Origin: Tubulanus polymorphus
Taxonomy: Eukaryota; Nemertea; Palaeonemertea; Tubulaniformes; Tubulanidae
Direction of reading: 5' to 3'
Assembly: GCF_964204645.1 (NCBI RefSeq)
Contig: NC_134033.1
Location: forward strand, 3,221,631-3,285,630
Length of the DNA: 64,000 nucleotides
Part shown: positions 50,601 to 59,854 of the stretch, in pieces
Layout: every line of letters begins with the position of its first letter
How positions within the stretch are numbered: the first letter of the stretch is position 1
Position numbers and translations under genes: made by a program
Notes under the pieces: generated by a model
The model's database searches: none
Seen by the model: only the letters and a program-made list of their open reading frames with translations
What the model was told of the DNA's origin: nothing

Positions 50601-51516
50601 ACGAACAGGAACCGGCGTGGAAGAAAATACGTAAACCGACGTTACTCGAAAAAGTGAGTTCATTCTTTTGAAAAATTAGCGATCGGCGGGGCAGACGTTG
50701 GGAGGAGTCTGCAGAGAGCGATGCCGAACACTCCCTTGATATATGAAATTTTCTCCTTTAAAACTCCTTGATAAGCCCTACCCTGATAGGAACTTTTCCA
50801 ACGAACAAAATTAGTGAAATTAATTTTTTTTTTTTTCCTAAATAAAATTCTAATTTCTTTTTCCAAATAAAATGTTGTAAAAAATTTTCTTAATGAAATT
50901 TAGATTTTTTTTTCTAACTAAAATTTGAATTCTTGTTTTCGTCTATTTCCAGCTGTTAGCCAATGAGATCCGACACGAACGTAACGTCATGTTACAGTGC
51001 GTTCATTACATCGTGAAAAATAACTTTTTCGACAAAGTTCCAAACTCGTCGAACCAGACACCGACTGATAACAACAATGTCGATAAGCAGGATTCAGTTA
51101 CCGCGACGACTGAATCCGAGATACATCGTCAACAACGTGATCACAATGATGCACTGGATTCAGTAACCGTGACAACTGAATCCGAGATACATCGTCAACA
51201 ACGTGATCACAATGATGCACTGGATTCAGTAACCATGGTGACTGAATCCGAGATATGCAATCAACAGCAGGATGATATTGATAATCGTGTTGCCATAGTT
51301 ACCGAATCCAAGGTAGATACTCGAGAGGACAATATTGATAAGCAGGTTGCCATGGTTACTGAAGTAGAGACAAACTGTGAGGATCAAAGCAATTTGGTTA
51401 CCATGGAAACTGATTCCCAGATAAACTCTGAGCTACATAATGTTAATCAGCAGGTTGCTATGGTAACTGAGGCTGATAATAAGATTAAATCCGATCAACA
51501 AAATAGCCAAATCTGA
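44280..51516 (+). CDS. NUFIP1: NUFIP1, nuclear FMRP-interacting protein
   Basis: Seven exons joined by hand give 1800 bases, a 599-residue protein. NUFIP1 is a nuclear RNA-binding protein that assembles box C/D snoRNPs with the R2TP/HSP90 pathway and ZNHIT3, and acts as a ribosome-autophagy receptor in mammals (family knowledge). Visible here are a Pro/Gly/Tyr-rich N-terminus ending in RG-rich sequence and the C2H2-type zinc finger YFCETCDRGFK..H with its second Cys pair CSIDGC. Next come KKIWKLESAEDIEKWRAERRKNYPT (the conserved NUFIP core), a second RGRGRGG patch, acidic SDGSDEDEN, and LLANEIRHERNVMLQCVHYI, the conserved C-terminal helix. A Ser/Thr/Glu tail with internal repeats follows. The start is the first in-frame ATG; an upstream open extension lacks ATG. 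Confidence 0.95.
45151..45421. mobile_element. GTCGC-rich foldback element
   Basis: GTAGGTCGGCTTGCGACTC on the left, GCGTCGCAAGGCCGACCTAC on the right, inverted. The interior is packed with GTCGC/GCGAC words on both strands, giving a base composition unlike the surroundings. In NUFIP1 intron 1. Confidence 0.85.
45671..45735 (+). mobile_element. tRNA-like SINE head
   Basis: GCCTCGGTGGTCTAGCGGGA with D arm GTCT..AGAC, then CCCGGGTTCAAGTACCG as T arm. It looks like a tRNA, but the anticodon stem and acceptor do not close, so it is called SINE or pseudo-tRNA. Confidence 0.6.
46139..47251 (-). CDS. orphan class A (rhodopsin-like) GPCR
   Basis: Single-exon gene of 370 residues, inside NUFIP1 intron 1 on the opposite strand. 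Seven hydrophobic helices are evident. TM1 has SGVVLNATTILVL (N1.50), TM2 LAIFDI (D2.50), and TM3 ends SLERLVI in place of DRY. TM7 DSCMNFLVYCLSNSKFR has NFLVY for NPxxY. The TM7/C-tail pattern recalls FMRFamide-type peptide receptors of invertebrates. By counting, position 3.25 is Ile, not the usual Cys, although ECL2 keeps a Cys (RRCIHH), and TM6 lacks CWxP. An N-glycosylation site (SNTT) lies near the start. Start set at the first ATG (47251); a ten-codon upstream extension begins with TTG. A ligand cannot be assigned. Confidence 0.88.
   Translation of the reverse strand: MMADSNTTVLSTITTTRRVYHGVCDWAQANLPIQLKHEISVYLYIFFYGPATISGVVLNATTILVLKKMNKDIYYLLKVLAIFDICYSSSVFVMYPLRAIHLYVHLGDTVLRMDDWHFGHEFIRAAMGPFYMFQLIRNWCVILISLERLVITLFPLKSRVFWTRKVVNCVISLLTVFGFLSFLPSFIVDRPLVPRRCIHHSPTLGLGGFYPFFDPIFGQWKARMEGWQGTVINIITPMIALITVNVILIVALIAIKYSRIGRSRSAAMKNQTSDTLELRALRMSFALVAVFVSCESLLFIERMQGAGFAIPATTIGDLNHFETRIVQRKIAIGLTVVDSCMNFLVYCLSNSKFRLGVVQLSAQKCKPCHA
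47437..47712 (-). CDS. unrecognised open frame, possible exon
   Basis: 91 codons from the first ATG, with the frame open further upstream through an AG (near 47745) into a family E repeat. It has balanced amino-acid composition with several Leu/Glu stretches and no low complexity. I do not recognise it. It may be an exon of an unplaced gene or a relic of a transposon. It lies 186 bp 5' of the receptor start, on the same strand. Confidence 0.25.
   Translation of the reverse strand: MFGLCEKKDTQQEDLARMLNLYEENVGFYVRMQPLLETFTKHKALSSLDIPTIYKPICELELAKDEQEYIHRYSFENNKLHIPYSSEAFAV
47760..48060. repeat. interspersed repeat, family E
   Basis: GATTTTACCCAATTAGACGG, GATTTAGGAGGAAGGAGTC, GATGCAGACGCTTGC, and then two to three copies of GTAGGGACCCTGTATATTCAGGAATGACTGATC. 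Related to 59.09-59.30 kb. Confidence 0.75.
48136..48246 (+). CDS. NUFIP1: NUFIP1 exon 2: zinc finger
   Basis: 37 codons. DYFCETCDRGFKQEDKYKEH with CDQHVK. Acceptor TTTTGCAG, donor GTAGCG. Confidence 0.96.
48281..48620. other. NUFIP1 intron 2, decayed MITE
   Basis: Begins AACCCTTTCAATGG and has CACATTGCGATGTATAATG and CCTGCAGTGCGGTC, apparently a much decayed relative of the TTAA MITE. No coding exon. Confidence 0.45.
48834..48896 (+). CDS. NUFIP1: NUFIP1 exon 3 (21 codons)
   Basis: CSIDGCMYTAAPKLVKLHHQ plus W, equivalent to the human CPELDCSFTAHEKIVQFHW piece. Acceptor ACTTTCAG, donor GTAAGT, phase 0 on both sides. A 21-codon exon recovered from homology. Confidence 0.95.
49061..49143 (+). 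CDS. NUFIP1: NUFIP1 exon 4
   Basis: 27 codons plus two bases. KKIWKLESAEDIEKWRAERR. Donor GTGAGT. Confidence 0.96.
49258..49544 (+). CDS. NUFIP1: NUFIP1 exon 5
   Basis: NYPTKENVERKKKLEQE, then RGRGRGGRGQGRG and a Thr-rich linker. Acceptor TTGTAG, donor GTAAAG. Confidence 0.95.
50040..50228. mobile_element. small foldback element
   Basis: TTAGTTGTTTCTCCGCTCTG on the left, GCTGCGGAGAAACAAGG on the right, inverted; GACCCGGCCGC repeated inside. In NUFIP1 intron 5. Confidence 0.6.
50310..50653 (+). CDS. NUFIP1: NUFIP1 exon 6
   Basis: Acidic patch YESDGSDEDEN, long charged disordered region with a five-Asn run (AAT repeat), ending RKPTLLEK before GTGAGT. Confidence 0.93.
50953..51516 (+). CDS. 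NUFIP1: NUFIP1 exon 7 (terminal)
   Basis: Conserved LLANEIRHERNVMLQCVHYI in the first 20 codons, then about 160 residues of Ser/Thr/Gln/Asp-rich tail built of imperfect 22-residue repeats. TGA at 51514-51516. Confidence 0.95.
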   Translation: MLANEIRHERNVMLQCVHYIVKNNFFDKVPNSSNQTPTDNNNVDKQDSVTATTESEIHRQQRDHNDALDSVTVTTESEIHRQQRDHNDALDSVTMVTESEICNQQQDDIDNRVAIVTESKVDTREDNIDKQVAMVTEVETNCEDQSNLVTMETDSQINSELHNVNQQVAMVTEADNKIKSDQQNSQI

Positions 51517-51627
51517 TCTGAATCTGATAATGATGGTAGGCAGGATTCGGTTACCGAAGCTCTTAATCTGATGTGATTTGTATGAAACTGGTTATTTCAG
51601 TGAAAGTGCATTTAAATGTTTCGTTAA

Positions 51628-51633
51628 AATAAA
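51628..51633 (+). terminator. NUFIP1 poly(A) signal
   Basis: AATAAA 112 nt past the stop codon, followed by a T-rich stretch. Confidence 0.75.
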
Positions 51634-51698
51634 TCTTTGTTCATTATTTGAGAATTATTTTTGTTGAAGAGTTTGAAAAACAGGATACAATAATAGAA

Positions 51699-51914
51699 CA
51701 GGATTCAGTTTTGTGAGTTAAGATCTATTTGACTTAGAGTTTACTCATTGACAATGAACTCATCTTAACCAGAACTGCGGAACTGGATCCAGGATCCCAT
51801 TCTGCAGTTGTGAGTTAACTAGAGCCGATTTAGAATTTATTAGTCTCACAACCAGAGATGACTTAAATTTAAGAACTCAAATCTTAACTCAGAACACCGT
51901 GGAACTGGGACCAG
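51699..51914. mobile_element. two tandem foldback elements, family P
   Basis: CAGGATTCAGTTTTGTGAGTTAAG to AACTGCGGAACTGGATCCAGG, immediately followed by GATCCCATTCTGCAGTTGTGAG to CACCGTGGAACTGGGACCAG. Just past the NUFIP1 poly(A) signal. Confidence 0.8.
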
Positions 51915-52197
51915 TTGTTATAGTGAAAAGTTGGATTTTGAACAAAAAATGCTTTAAATTCAAAATTGTATTCAGTAAATAATCAAATAAATGATTAGGC
52001 TGAACAATATATGAAATAAAAACAAATTTGTCGAGATTCTTTATATACGAGAATTACTAAATCTTATATAATGAGGAATCTGATTTTAAAATGTTTCTGA
52101 AGGAGGCCAGATCCCCACACGGCGCTCGCTGGTGACACCTCAGACCCTTCGAAAAAGTTAAACTAGTCGTCTGCTCGGACCGATCTACAATTGGCAG

Positions 52198-52481
52198 CAG
52201 GGGCGGATCTAGGATCAACGTAAAGGGTGATGCCCACAAGAAATTCAGGCCCTTTTCGCTAAGCCCCTCTGCAATTTGTTTTTTCGCAATGATTTTTTAG
52301 ATCTTCTAGGATTGGTAAAACAGCTAATTGCCACTACAGAATTTTGATATATTTTTATTTGTTCGATATCAATTTTGACCTTTGTTTAGAGAGTATCGAG
52401 TTCGCAATACTTGAGGATGGAAATTTTAAGGGACTTGAAAATTTTAGGGCAAGTGTCCGGACCCCTTTTGATCCGCCACTG
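52198..52481. mobile_element. hAT-like MITE
   Basis: CAGGGGCGGATCTAGGATC on the left, TTTTGATCCGCCACTG on the right: inverted CAGKGGCGGATC ends typical of hAT MITEs. Flanking octamers (ATTGGCAG and GGAGGCTC) are not clean target duplications. Confidence 0.75.
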
Positions 52482-52554
52482 GGAGGCTCTTTGAGAAATC
52501 GGATTATTTGAAGAATTTACAATCGACTCTGGTTTCGCGGAGTTCAAGTTCTAG

Positions 52555-52560
52555 TTTATT
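52555..52560 (-). terminator. possible poly(A) signal
   Basis: AATAAA on minus, 185 nt past the stop of the small frame at 52745-52846. Confidence 0.35.
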
Positions 52561-52744
52561 TCACGGAAAGATATTTTTGTGCGTACAGGCATTAGAAAAT
52601 AACATCAATACAGTACAAGTTTCACATTTTCAACAAACACCATCTAATATACCCCAAAAAGAAAAGGAAGTTTTCTGATTAAAGAGGTTTGCACAGTAAT
52701 CTGAAAGAAACCGGCGTCTATGAAGTCTAATTACGATCGGATGT

Positions 52745-52846
52745 CTACGGATTGTGTTTCTTCGCGCGCTCATTCATCTCTGCATAATATCTGACAGCTG
52801 TACGCCGACCACGTGGCCACGTCACCGGATATAAACAAACAAACAT
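52745..52846 (-). CDS. possible 33-residue ORF or terminal exon
   Basis: ATG TTT GTT to TAG encodes a basic peptide ending RYYAEMNERAKKHNP. Alternatively, a splice acceptor GTACAG just before CTGTCAG (about 52795) would make the last 16 residues the end of a larger minus-strand protein. AATAAA follows on minus. The charged helical ending looks protein-like, but I cannot identify it. Confidence 0.3.
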   Translation of the reverse strand: MFVCLYPVTWPRGRRTAVRYYAEMNERAKKHNP

Positions 52847-52849
52847 GCT

Positions 52850-53990
52850 GACGTAGTAGGCAGCCCGATCACGTGACTTCATTTAAAACCTTAAAAAACA
52901 CGACGCTTGAATAGACGCGTCTAAAAATCTCTAATTACTGCATTGAAATGGCCATAATTCGATAGTGGGCGAAAGAAACCCGAGTTTAGGGGGCCCAACA
53001 AGCCGTTTTGCCGTAAACGCGAAACTACCGGCGACAATTCCAGGAAATCGGCGTTAATTGAAATTTTACCCGTCGAGCCACGCGCGCTAATTGGGTATTC
53101 AACATGGCCGCCAATCGGAACTTCATCTTCTAACCGAGACGTGAAAATAGGATTTTTCTGGCTGAATTTTCCCCGCAACGAAGACCCGTCGATGGATACC
53201 AGTCGGCTGACCGAACCAGCGTGTTGACTACAATAGGTAGAATATATTTTAAGTCCGTTTTCGTTTCCAGTTTCGGCGAATTAGTCTTAAAACCCGGCCT
53301 GCTGTTTACATTTCTGCTCTCTGATGAGGAGTGAGAGTCTACCGAATCCGTCGCAGTCCTACTCGGCTTTACCCCCGACTTTCGTTATCGTTATCTCTAC
53401 CCCCATTCCTCCTGCTTGTTAAATATTTGTAAACCATGTAGAACCAAACATGTGTTCTAGTTCGACCAACTCTGTACTTTGCGCGCAGAGCAACTACCTA
53501 CAAATCAATATGTTATTTGTTGTTGTTGCTTTGACATGATGACATCAATACTGGAGCATCTTTCGAGACTAAAAAATAACCCTCAGCTGGGCAAGATTTT
53601 CGAATTTTAGAAATTCTAGTTTTCAAATTTTAAAAATTGTACTCGCCATATCTACCCCAGAGCCAGACCCTCTCCCCTTGTCTGGGCATATGGCGAATAT
53701 AGCATTTTTAATCCCCCCCCCCCCACCAGGCCTATCTTGTCCTGTCCCGGGTTAGACAGCTGGCTGAAAGTACCGACTCAACTCCCATATTCCCCTTCCC
53801 CGGCAGACTGTCTTGCAATCTTATTGTTGACAGCTGGCAGGGAATTTTTAATGCCGCAACCTTGAATTCAGTCTAGCATATTCGAGTAGTGCTGGACTTA
53901 TTGGTTCATGGTCAAAATATGATTCCACGGAGTTGAAACATTTAATATGAACTGATTTTATTTAATATTGACTTAACACAAAGAACTATT
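52850..53990. other. intergenic stretch, no confirmed gene
   Basis: The frame 52921-53178 (minus) has no recognisable domain. An E-box CACGTG is near 52872, with ACGTGGCCACGT just to its left near 52811. A poly-C tract is at 53716. It could be promoter sequence, but I cannot assign a gene. Confidence 0.35.
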
Positions 53991-54425
53991 ACTAATCTGT
54001 AGTCCGGATAGGTCTACTGACTAAACCTCAATCCTGTTACTGACTGGACTGTAGTCCGGATAGGTCAACTGACTAAACCTCAATCCTGTTACTGACTGGA
54101 CTGTAGTCCACATAGGTCAACTGACTAAACCTCAATCCTGTTACTGACTCGACTGTAGTCCGCATAGGTCAACTGACTAAACCTCAGTCCTGTTACTGAC
54201 TGGACTGTAGTCCGGATAGGTCAACTGACTAAACCTCAATCCTGTTACTGACTGGACTGTAGTCCGCATAGGTCAACTGACTAAACCTCAGTCCTGTTAC
54301 TGACTGGACTGTAGTCCGCTGTTACTGACTGGACTGTAGTCCGGATAGGTCAACTGACTAAACCTCAATCCTGTTACTGACTGGACTGTAGTCCGCATAG
54401 GTCAACTGACTAAATGTCAGTCCGG
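53990..54425. repeat. 52-bp minisatellite, eight copies
   Basis: CTGTAGTCCGGATAGGTCAA, CTGACTAAACCTCAATCCTG and TTACTGACTGGA alternate at 52-bp period, with one shortened unit near 54315. Isolated words (CAGTCCGGTTACTGACC) continue to about 55990. Confidence 0.95.
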
Positions 54426-54502
54426 TAATGTAGGTAATCAAATTTTTACAACAATATCAAGGAATTCATACTATGTAGATATCTTATTATTACTTATAAA
54501 CT

Positions 54503-54719
54503 ATGACGAGAGAAATCCCGCAATAACGAAGCCAAGATTGAAAAATTCTATAGGCCTATCAGAATGATTGTATTTGAGGAGCGACATTTCGGCTAACAAC
54601 TGTTAGTACGCCTGATGATGGCTAACAGTTGTTAGCCGAAACGTCGCTCCTCAAATACAATCATTCTGATATAGAATTTTTCAATCTTGGCTTCGTTATT
54701 GTGGGATTTCTCTCGTCAT
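54503..54719. mobile_element. 217-bp near-perfect hairpin with hammerhead-like core
   Basis: Left arm 54503-54606 and right arm 54622-54719 are inverted copies, differing by a six-base indel (AGGCCT) and a few changes, with a 15-base loop. From the loop into the right arm reads CTGATGA, a seven-bp stem GGCTAAC/GTTAGCC, then GAAAC. A direct repeat ACTTATAAACTAT flanks the hairpin (near 54492 and 54757), like a target duplication. Confidence 0.85.
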
Positions 54720-55115
54720 CATCATACACGGATATTGTGTATCTTCTCGTATAATACTTATAAACTATATTCCCTCTTAGAGATTTTTCTATTTCCGGGA
54801 TTATTACCCGTTACCGCAGTCCCGTACTGACTGACTACACTGCAGTCCGGTTACTGACCAAATGGCTTTCAAAATTAACTGCCAACTATTGAACCGGGCG
54901 TCCTGCGCTCTATGATCCAACCCCTTCCCTTCCTCCCATATCTATTGATGTTACAAATAGCTTCAAGGAATAATTTTTACGTATCTTGTTTAGGCCTACA
55001 TGTTTAGGTGACCTTCTATAGGCCTATAGTGCACCATTTCCGCTTAAGCTTGTTTAGTATCAAACTTTTGCCATTTTGTGTTACGCCGTTTAATGATTTT
55101 CAATATAAAACTGAA

Positions 55116-55410
55116 TTAACCCTTTCAGTGCGTCTACACCACAGTGCGGAAGTACGAATCGGTGATAGATTTTGCTAGTACACCGCACAGCAGTGAATTG
55201 ATGTAATTAGTAATTAGTTTTTATCTCTATTGAAAGATGGCAGCACCTGTCAAACAGTGAAATATTAGTAACTAACGATACACCGCGCCGCGGTGTAGAC
55301 GCACTATAGTGGTATTCCCGTTATTCAACACACCAGGATGGAATTTTTCAAAATTTTCAAATTATCTCCAGCATTATAGGGTATTGATTAGTCAGCACTG
55401 ATAGGGTTAA
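55116..55410. mobile_element. TTAA MITE, copy F
   Basis: TTAACCCTTTCAGTGCGTC to GCACTGATAGGGTTAA, TTAA at both edges. Contains AAAGATGGCAGCACCTGTCA and CACCGCGCCGCGGTGTA. Confidence 0.95.
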
Positions 55411-56021
55411 GTACTGCATTAACCTTGGCTGTTTTATCTAAAACGTTTTTCTTATCGCGTTTCGTACCGAAAAAATGTCGCGATAATCGAGGTATTATTT
55501 TAACGCTCAAATAATCGGTTGTTTTGATTCCGACATTCCGATACGAAATTCTGCCACAGAAATTGTGCTTAACACAACGGCTTTACTTTATTATTTTATG
55601 GATGCCGATAATACAGCAGTCCAGTTACCGCTTAAAGAACCGCAGTCCACTATTTAGGAGTGCAGCCACTTAATAGTCCGGCCTTTTAATAGAGATTGCA
55701 ATCTGGTTACTGATAAAACAGTTAGCGCTTGGAAAACTGCAGTTGACTGATTAGCAGTGCGCTTATTTAATTGAGATCGCAGTCTGGTTACTGACTAAAT
55801 TTTAGTCCAGTAACCAAAACCGCAGTTCACATAGACGAGTCTAGTAACTGACTAGACCGCATTCCAATTTAAGTTTTTGACCACAGTCTAGTTATTGACC
55901 AAAAAGCTGCCCGGTTAAAAATTTAAACCTTCAGTCCAGTTACCGTCTTAACCAAACCACAGTCCAGTTTCTGACCAAATCACAGTCCGGTGAGTTACCC
56001 ACTTAAGTTTCTAACCATTCT
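55411..56021. other. intergenic, scattered satellite words
   Basis: Irregular CAGTCCAGTTACYG and ACTGACTAAA phrases, apparently a decayed extension of the 52-bp array. No gene. Confidence 0.6.
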
Positions 56022-56317
56022 TTAACCCTTTCAGTGTGTCTACACGGCAGTGCGGTGTAAGAATCAGTGATAGATTTTGCTAGTACACCGCACTGCGGTG
56101 TATTGATTTAATTAGTAATTACTAATTATCTCTCTTGAAAAATGGCAGCATGTGTCAAACATAGTGAAATACTAGTAACTAACGATACACCGCGCCGCGG
56201 TGTAGACACACTATAGTGGTATTCCCGTTATTCAACACACTAGGGTGGAATTTTTCAGAATTTTCAAATTATCTTCAGCACTATAGGGTATTAATTAGCC
56301 AGCACTGAAAGGACTAA
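56022..56317. mobile_element. TTAA MITE, copy G
   Basis: TTAACCCTTTCAGTGTGTC to CAGCACTGAAAGGACTAA. Only 0.6 kb from copy F and in the same orientation. Confidence 0.94.
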
Positions 56318-56774
56318 CATACTAAGTAAGTCAGACACATTGTTTATACCTATCCTCCAAATGGAAACTCTAGGTAAATCCTTCTTGCGGCCTAAGAAGC
56401 CAGGCACTAACTAACCTATGAAATAGATAGTTTGTGCCTATGCGTTGGTCAATGCGAATGGCTAGTTAGTCGCGGTGAATGGTTCCGGGGAATCTACCAT
56501 TGTTGAACAGAGTTGATAGTTTGTCTCAGTTCTAGGGCCGGGCGAGTTAATTTAGCTTTTGAGTAGATTGATAGTTTGTCCCCGGTAACCGGACGATGGT
56601 TTCGAGTTGGCGCAGCGGTAATCTAGTTGAATAGATCGTAATTCGCTTCAACTGTAGATGAATAAAAAAGGTCTATGAATAGAATTTTATGCTAAAGATT
56701 TTTTTTTGTTGAAATCTTGTTAACAAATTTGAAATCAGAGAAATTAGAATGATATCAAACAAAAATCATTTTCT

Positions 56775-56806
56775 CTGATGATGGGGTTCAGGAGGAACCC
56801 CAAAAC
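56775..56806 (+). other. second hammerhead-like motif
   Basis: CTGATGA, then GGGGTTC, loop AGGAG, GAACCCC, then AAAAC. The layout is that of the loop region at 54.6 kb, but the G of GAAAC is A. Followed by AATAAACTTTTC. Confidence 0.45.
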
Positions 56807-57239
56807 AGTTCGAAATAAACTTTTCTATATATCTACTATGGGTTTTTTATTTGTTTACTCTAAGAGATCAATATCAGTTCACTGCAGTCATAATAGATAT
56901 TGTTATTGTCTGATATCTTTGTTAAAATCAAAACTACATTGGAAAAAAAAATCGCATTTGAAAGAAAAAAGTTTTGATTTTTCTCGTTTGGTTTTGATGT
57001 ACGCACATACGCTTGTATTATATTCAACAGATCTCAATTAATTCTAAACGAAGCTCGTTAATAGATTGTTTGCGATGTCAAGGTCGCGTACGTCCTGGTG
57101 AAAGTGGTCGGGTGGTGCGTTTATTTGTCAGGTGCCACCGATTGTGATTTATTAATTGCGCCTTTGACGGGATGATTTATTTTTTTGTTTGTTTTTAAGT
57201 TGTGATTAACGATCAATGGCTGCTCTCTGATAAACAAAA

Positions 57240-57790
57240 CTCAGAACCAAGTTCCACAGTTACTGGACTCAGTTCCACAGTTACTGGACTCAATACACAG
57301 TTACTGAACTCAGTTTCACAGTTACTGGACTCAGTTCCACAGTTACTGGACTCAGTTCCACAGTTACTGAACTCACTTCCACGATTACTGGACTCAGAAC
57401 CAAGTTCCACAGTTACTGGACTCAGTTTTACAGTTACTGGACTCAGAACCAAGTTCCACAGTTACTGGACTCAGTTTTACAGTTACTGGACTCAGAACCA
57501 AGTTCCACAGTTACTGGACCCAGTTCCACAGTTATTGGACTCAGTTCCACAGTTACTGAACCAAGATCCACAGTTACTGGACTCAGTTCCACAGTTACTG
57601 GACTCAGTTCCACAGTTACTGGACTCAGTTCCACAGATACTGGATCCACTTGCATAGTTCTGCTCACTTCCACAGTTAATGGACCCGGTTCCACAGTTCT
57701 GTACTCAGTTCACAGTTCTAGACTCAGTTCCACATTTCTGGTCCCAGTTCCACAGGTTACTAGACACGGTTGCACAGTTACTGGACACAG
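57240..57790. repeat. 21-bp minisatellite, reverse complement of the 26.5-kb array
   Basis: TCCACAGTTACTGGACTCAGT, about 25 units. Overlapping Leu/Val/Ser frames on both strands are artefacts of a 21-bp unit. Confidence 0.95.
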
Positions 57791-58640
57791 TTCTCTGCCC
57801 GATTCTACAGTTGTGGACCCAGTTACCGTAGTTCCGAAAGTTTGACCCCAGAATCAATAACTCAGAGATTGCTCTTTATCGATCCCACAGTTGCCAGTTT
57901 ATTATGACTGTTTTTAGGGTCAAATATTTGAAAACAAACCAATTTCAACAGTTTGAGTTATAGTTGATACCCATAGCTGGTGTTACTGACAGTCTAATTA
58001 ATAGTTAATTACTGATTAATTTGAACATTTTCTTTCGTATCTCAATGAAATGTCACTGAAAATTCAATTTGTAACTCAGCAATTTTCAGAGGTGTTGGCA
58101 GCCCTTCACAACACCTTGGAGCTGGGTCATTTGTAACTGGGTCTAATGACTCACATCAGTTAACTATTGTTAACCATGAAAATGTCAAATATGTCCTGCG
58201 GGGTTCGAGCATTAGCCGGTTAACGAAACTAGCCCCTCAGGGGGGCCGATTGTGGGTGTGGTCCGATTAAAGAAACTGCATTAGGAACTGCGCTACTAAC
58301 ACGTAAATGAATCATCGATAATGAGATTATATAAGTCCACCATTTCTTGGCCCGTGAATAGAAACTTCCCTTTATTTGCCTGTCAATCACACAGTGTTGC
58401 GTTTAGCCGGACCAACTGATTTAAGAACGCGCGTGAACATCGATTTAGTCCATTTTAAATCGGCCCCAATTTCCCGGTTTCGACTGATTAAGAACGGACT
58501 AACTTTACTAAAATAGGCCTAGTGTAAATGGTTTGATCGAGATAGTTTGACTCAAATGAAAATGGCAGAAAACATAAAATACTTTTAAACGTGGATGAAA
58601 CTCCTTCGATTTGAGCAAAATTCCTGAAACGGAAACTCCT
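57791..58640. other. intergenic stretch, no gene
   Basis: AT-rich, with isolated family P words. No exon or element recognised. Confidence 0.5.
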
Positions 58641-58948
58641 TTAACACTCTCAGTGCATCTACTCCGCACTACACCGCAGTGCGGTGTATGAATCGGTGAT
58701 GGATTTTGCTAGTACACCGCACTGCGGTGTATTGGTGTAATTAGTATTTAGTGTTTATCTCTATTGAAAGATGGCAGCACCTGTCAAATATAGTGAAATA
58801 CTAGTAATTAACGATACACCGCGCCGCTTTGTAGACGCACTATAGCGGTATTCCTGTTATTCAACACACTAGGGTTGGGAATTTTTCAAAATTTTCAAAT
58901 TATCTCCAGCACTATAGGGTGTTGATTAGTTAGCACTGAAAGGGTTAA
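58641..58948. mobile_element. TTAA MITE, copy H
   Basis: TTAACACTCTCAGTGCATC to GCACTGAAAGGGTTAA. Left end has an extra CTCCGCACT duplication. Confidence 0.94.
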
Positions 58949-59089
58949 AACTCTTTCAATTTTCAGAAATTATTAGAAATTTTTAGTGTAATCGCCATTG
59001 GTTACTTCATATTTTGAATGAGGACAAAAATTCAAACCTAACTGATTTAAGTTTAAACTTTCTCATGAAACCGGACCCAGGATTTGTTG

Positions 59090-59300
59090 TTCACCCAATT
59101 AGATGGTTACCGAATTTGAAACTGAGTGTTGAAATTTTCTCACAAAACTTTTGAATAAATGGTTTACCAAGATAAACAATACCGATTTAGGAGGAGTCTG
59201 CAGTAATTGGGATACGAAAGTGGCGCAGACGCTTCCTCGGAATCTCAAATTTTCTCCTATGAAAACTCCTTATATCCACGAATGACTGATCTGTATCGGT
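59090..59300. repeat. interspersed repeat, family E
   Basis: CACCCAATTAGATGGTTACC, GATTTAGGAGGAGTCTGCAG and GCGCAGACGCTTCC match the block at 47.76 kb. Confidence 0.75.
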
Positions 59301-59393
59301 ACTGATTTTTCGTTCTTCTTCATAATTCTCGGTTTTTTCTTTAAAATCTACAGGGTATATTACAACTGTCGTTATTTTCTCGATTTGGGACTC

Positions 59394-59816
59394 TTAACCC
59401 TCCGAGTGCTCACTAATCAATACCCTAAAGTGCTGGAGATAGTTTGAAAATTTTAAAAAATTCCGCCCCACTGGTGACGGGTATACTTCTGTAGTGCGTC
59501 TACACCACAGTGCGGTGTATCTTTATTACTAATATTTCACTGTTTGACAGGTGCTGCCATCTTTCAATAGAGATAAAACCAATCACAAATAATATCGACA
59601 TATACATTGCAATGCGATGTACTAGCAAAGTCAACACCGATTCATACATCGCACTAAAGGTTTAAAAATGAATATATAAACAGCTAGGCGATGTACTAGC
59701 TAAATCCATCACTGATTCTTACATCGCACTGAAAGGATTTAACATTAATATATGCACAACGATGCAATGTATTAGCAAAGTGCGCAGTTATTCATACGCC
59801 GCACTGAAAGGGTTAA
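59394..59816. mobile_element. TTAA MITE, copy I, with tandem right ends
   Basis: Inverted-orientation copy starting TTAACCCTCCGAGTGC. The far end (ATCGCACTGAAAGG) occurs three times in a row, near 59660, 59730 and 59810, each with TTTAA or TTAA. Confidence 0.85.
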
Positions 59817-59854
59817 CGCTCTTAAACGTTTTTAATTGGCACAAACTGGTAAAG

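Noticed and set aside
52921-53178. 85-codon frame on minus
   Set aside because: No recognisable domain, conserved motif or clear splice partner.
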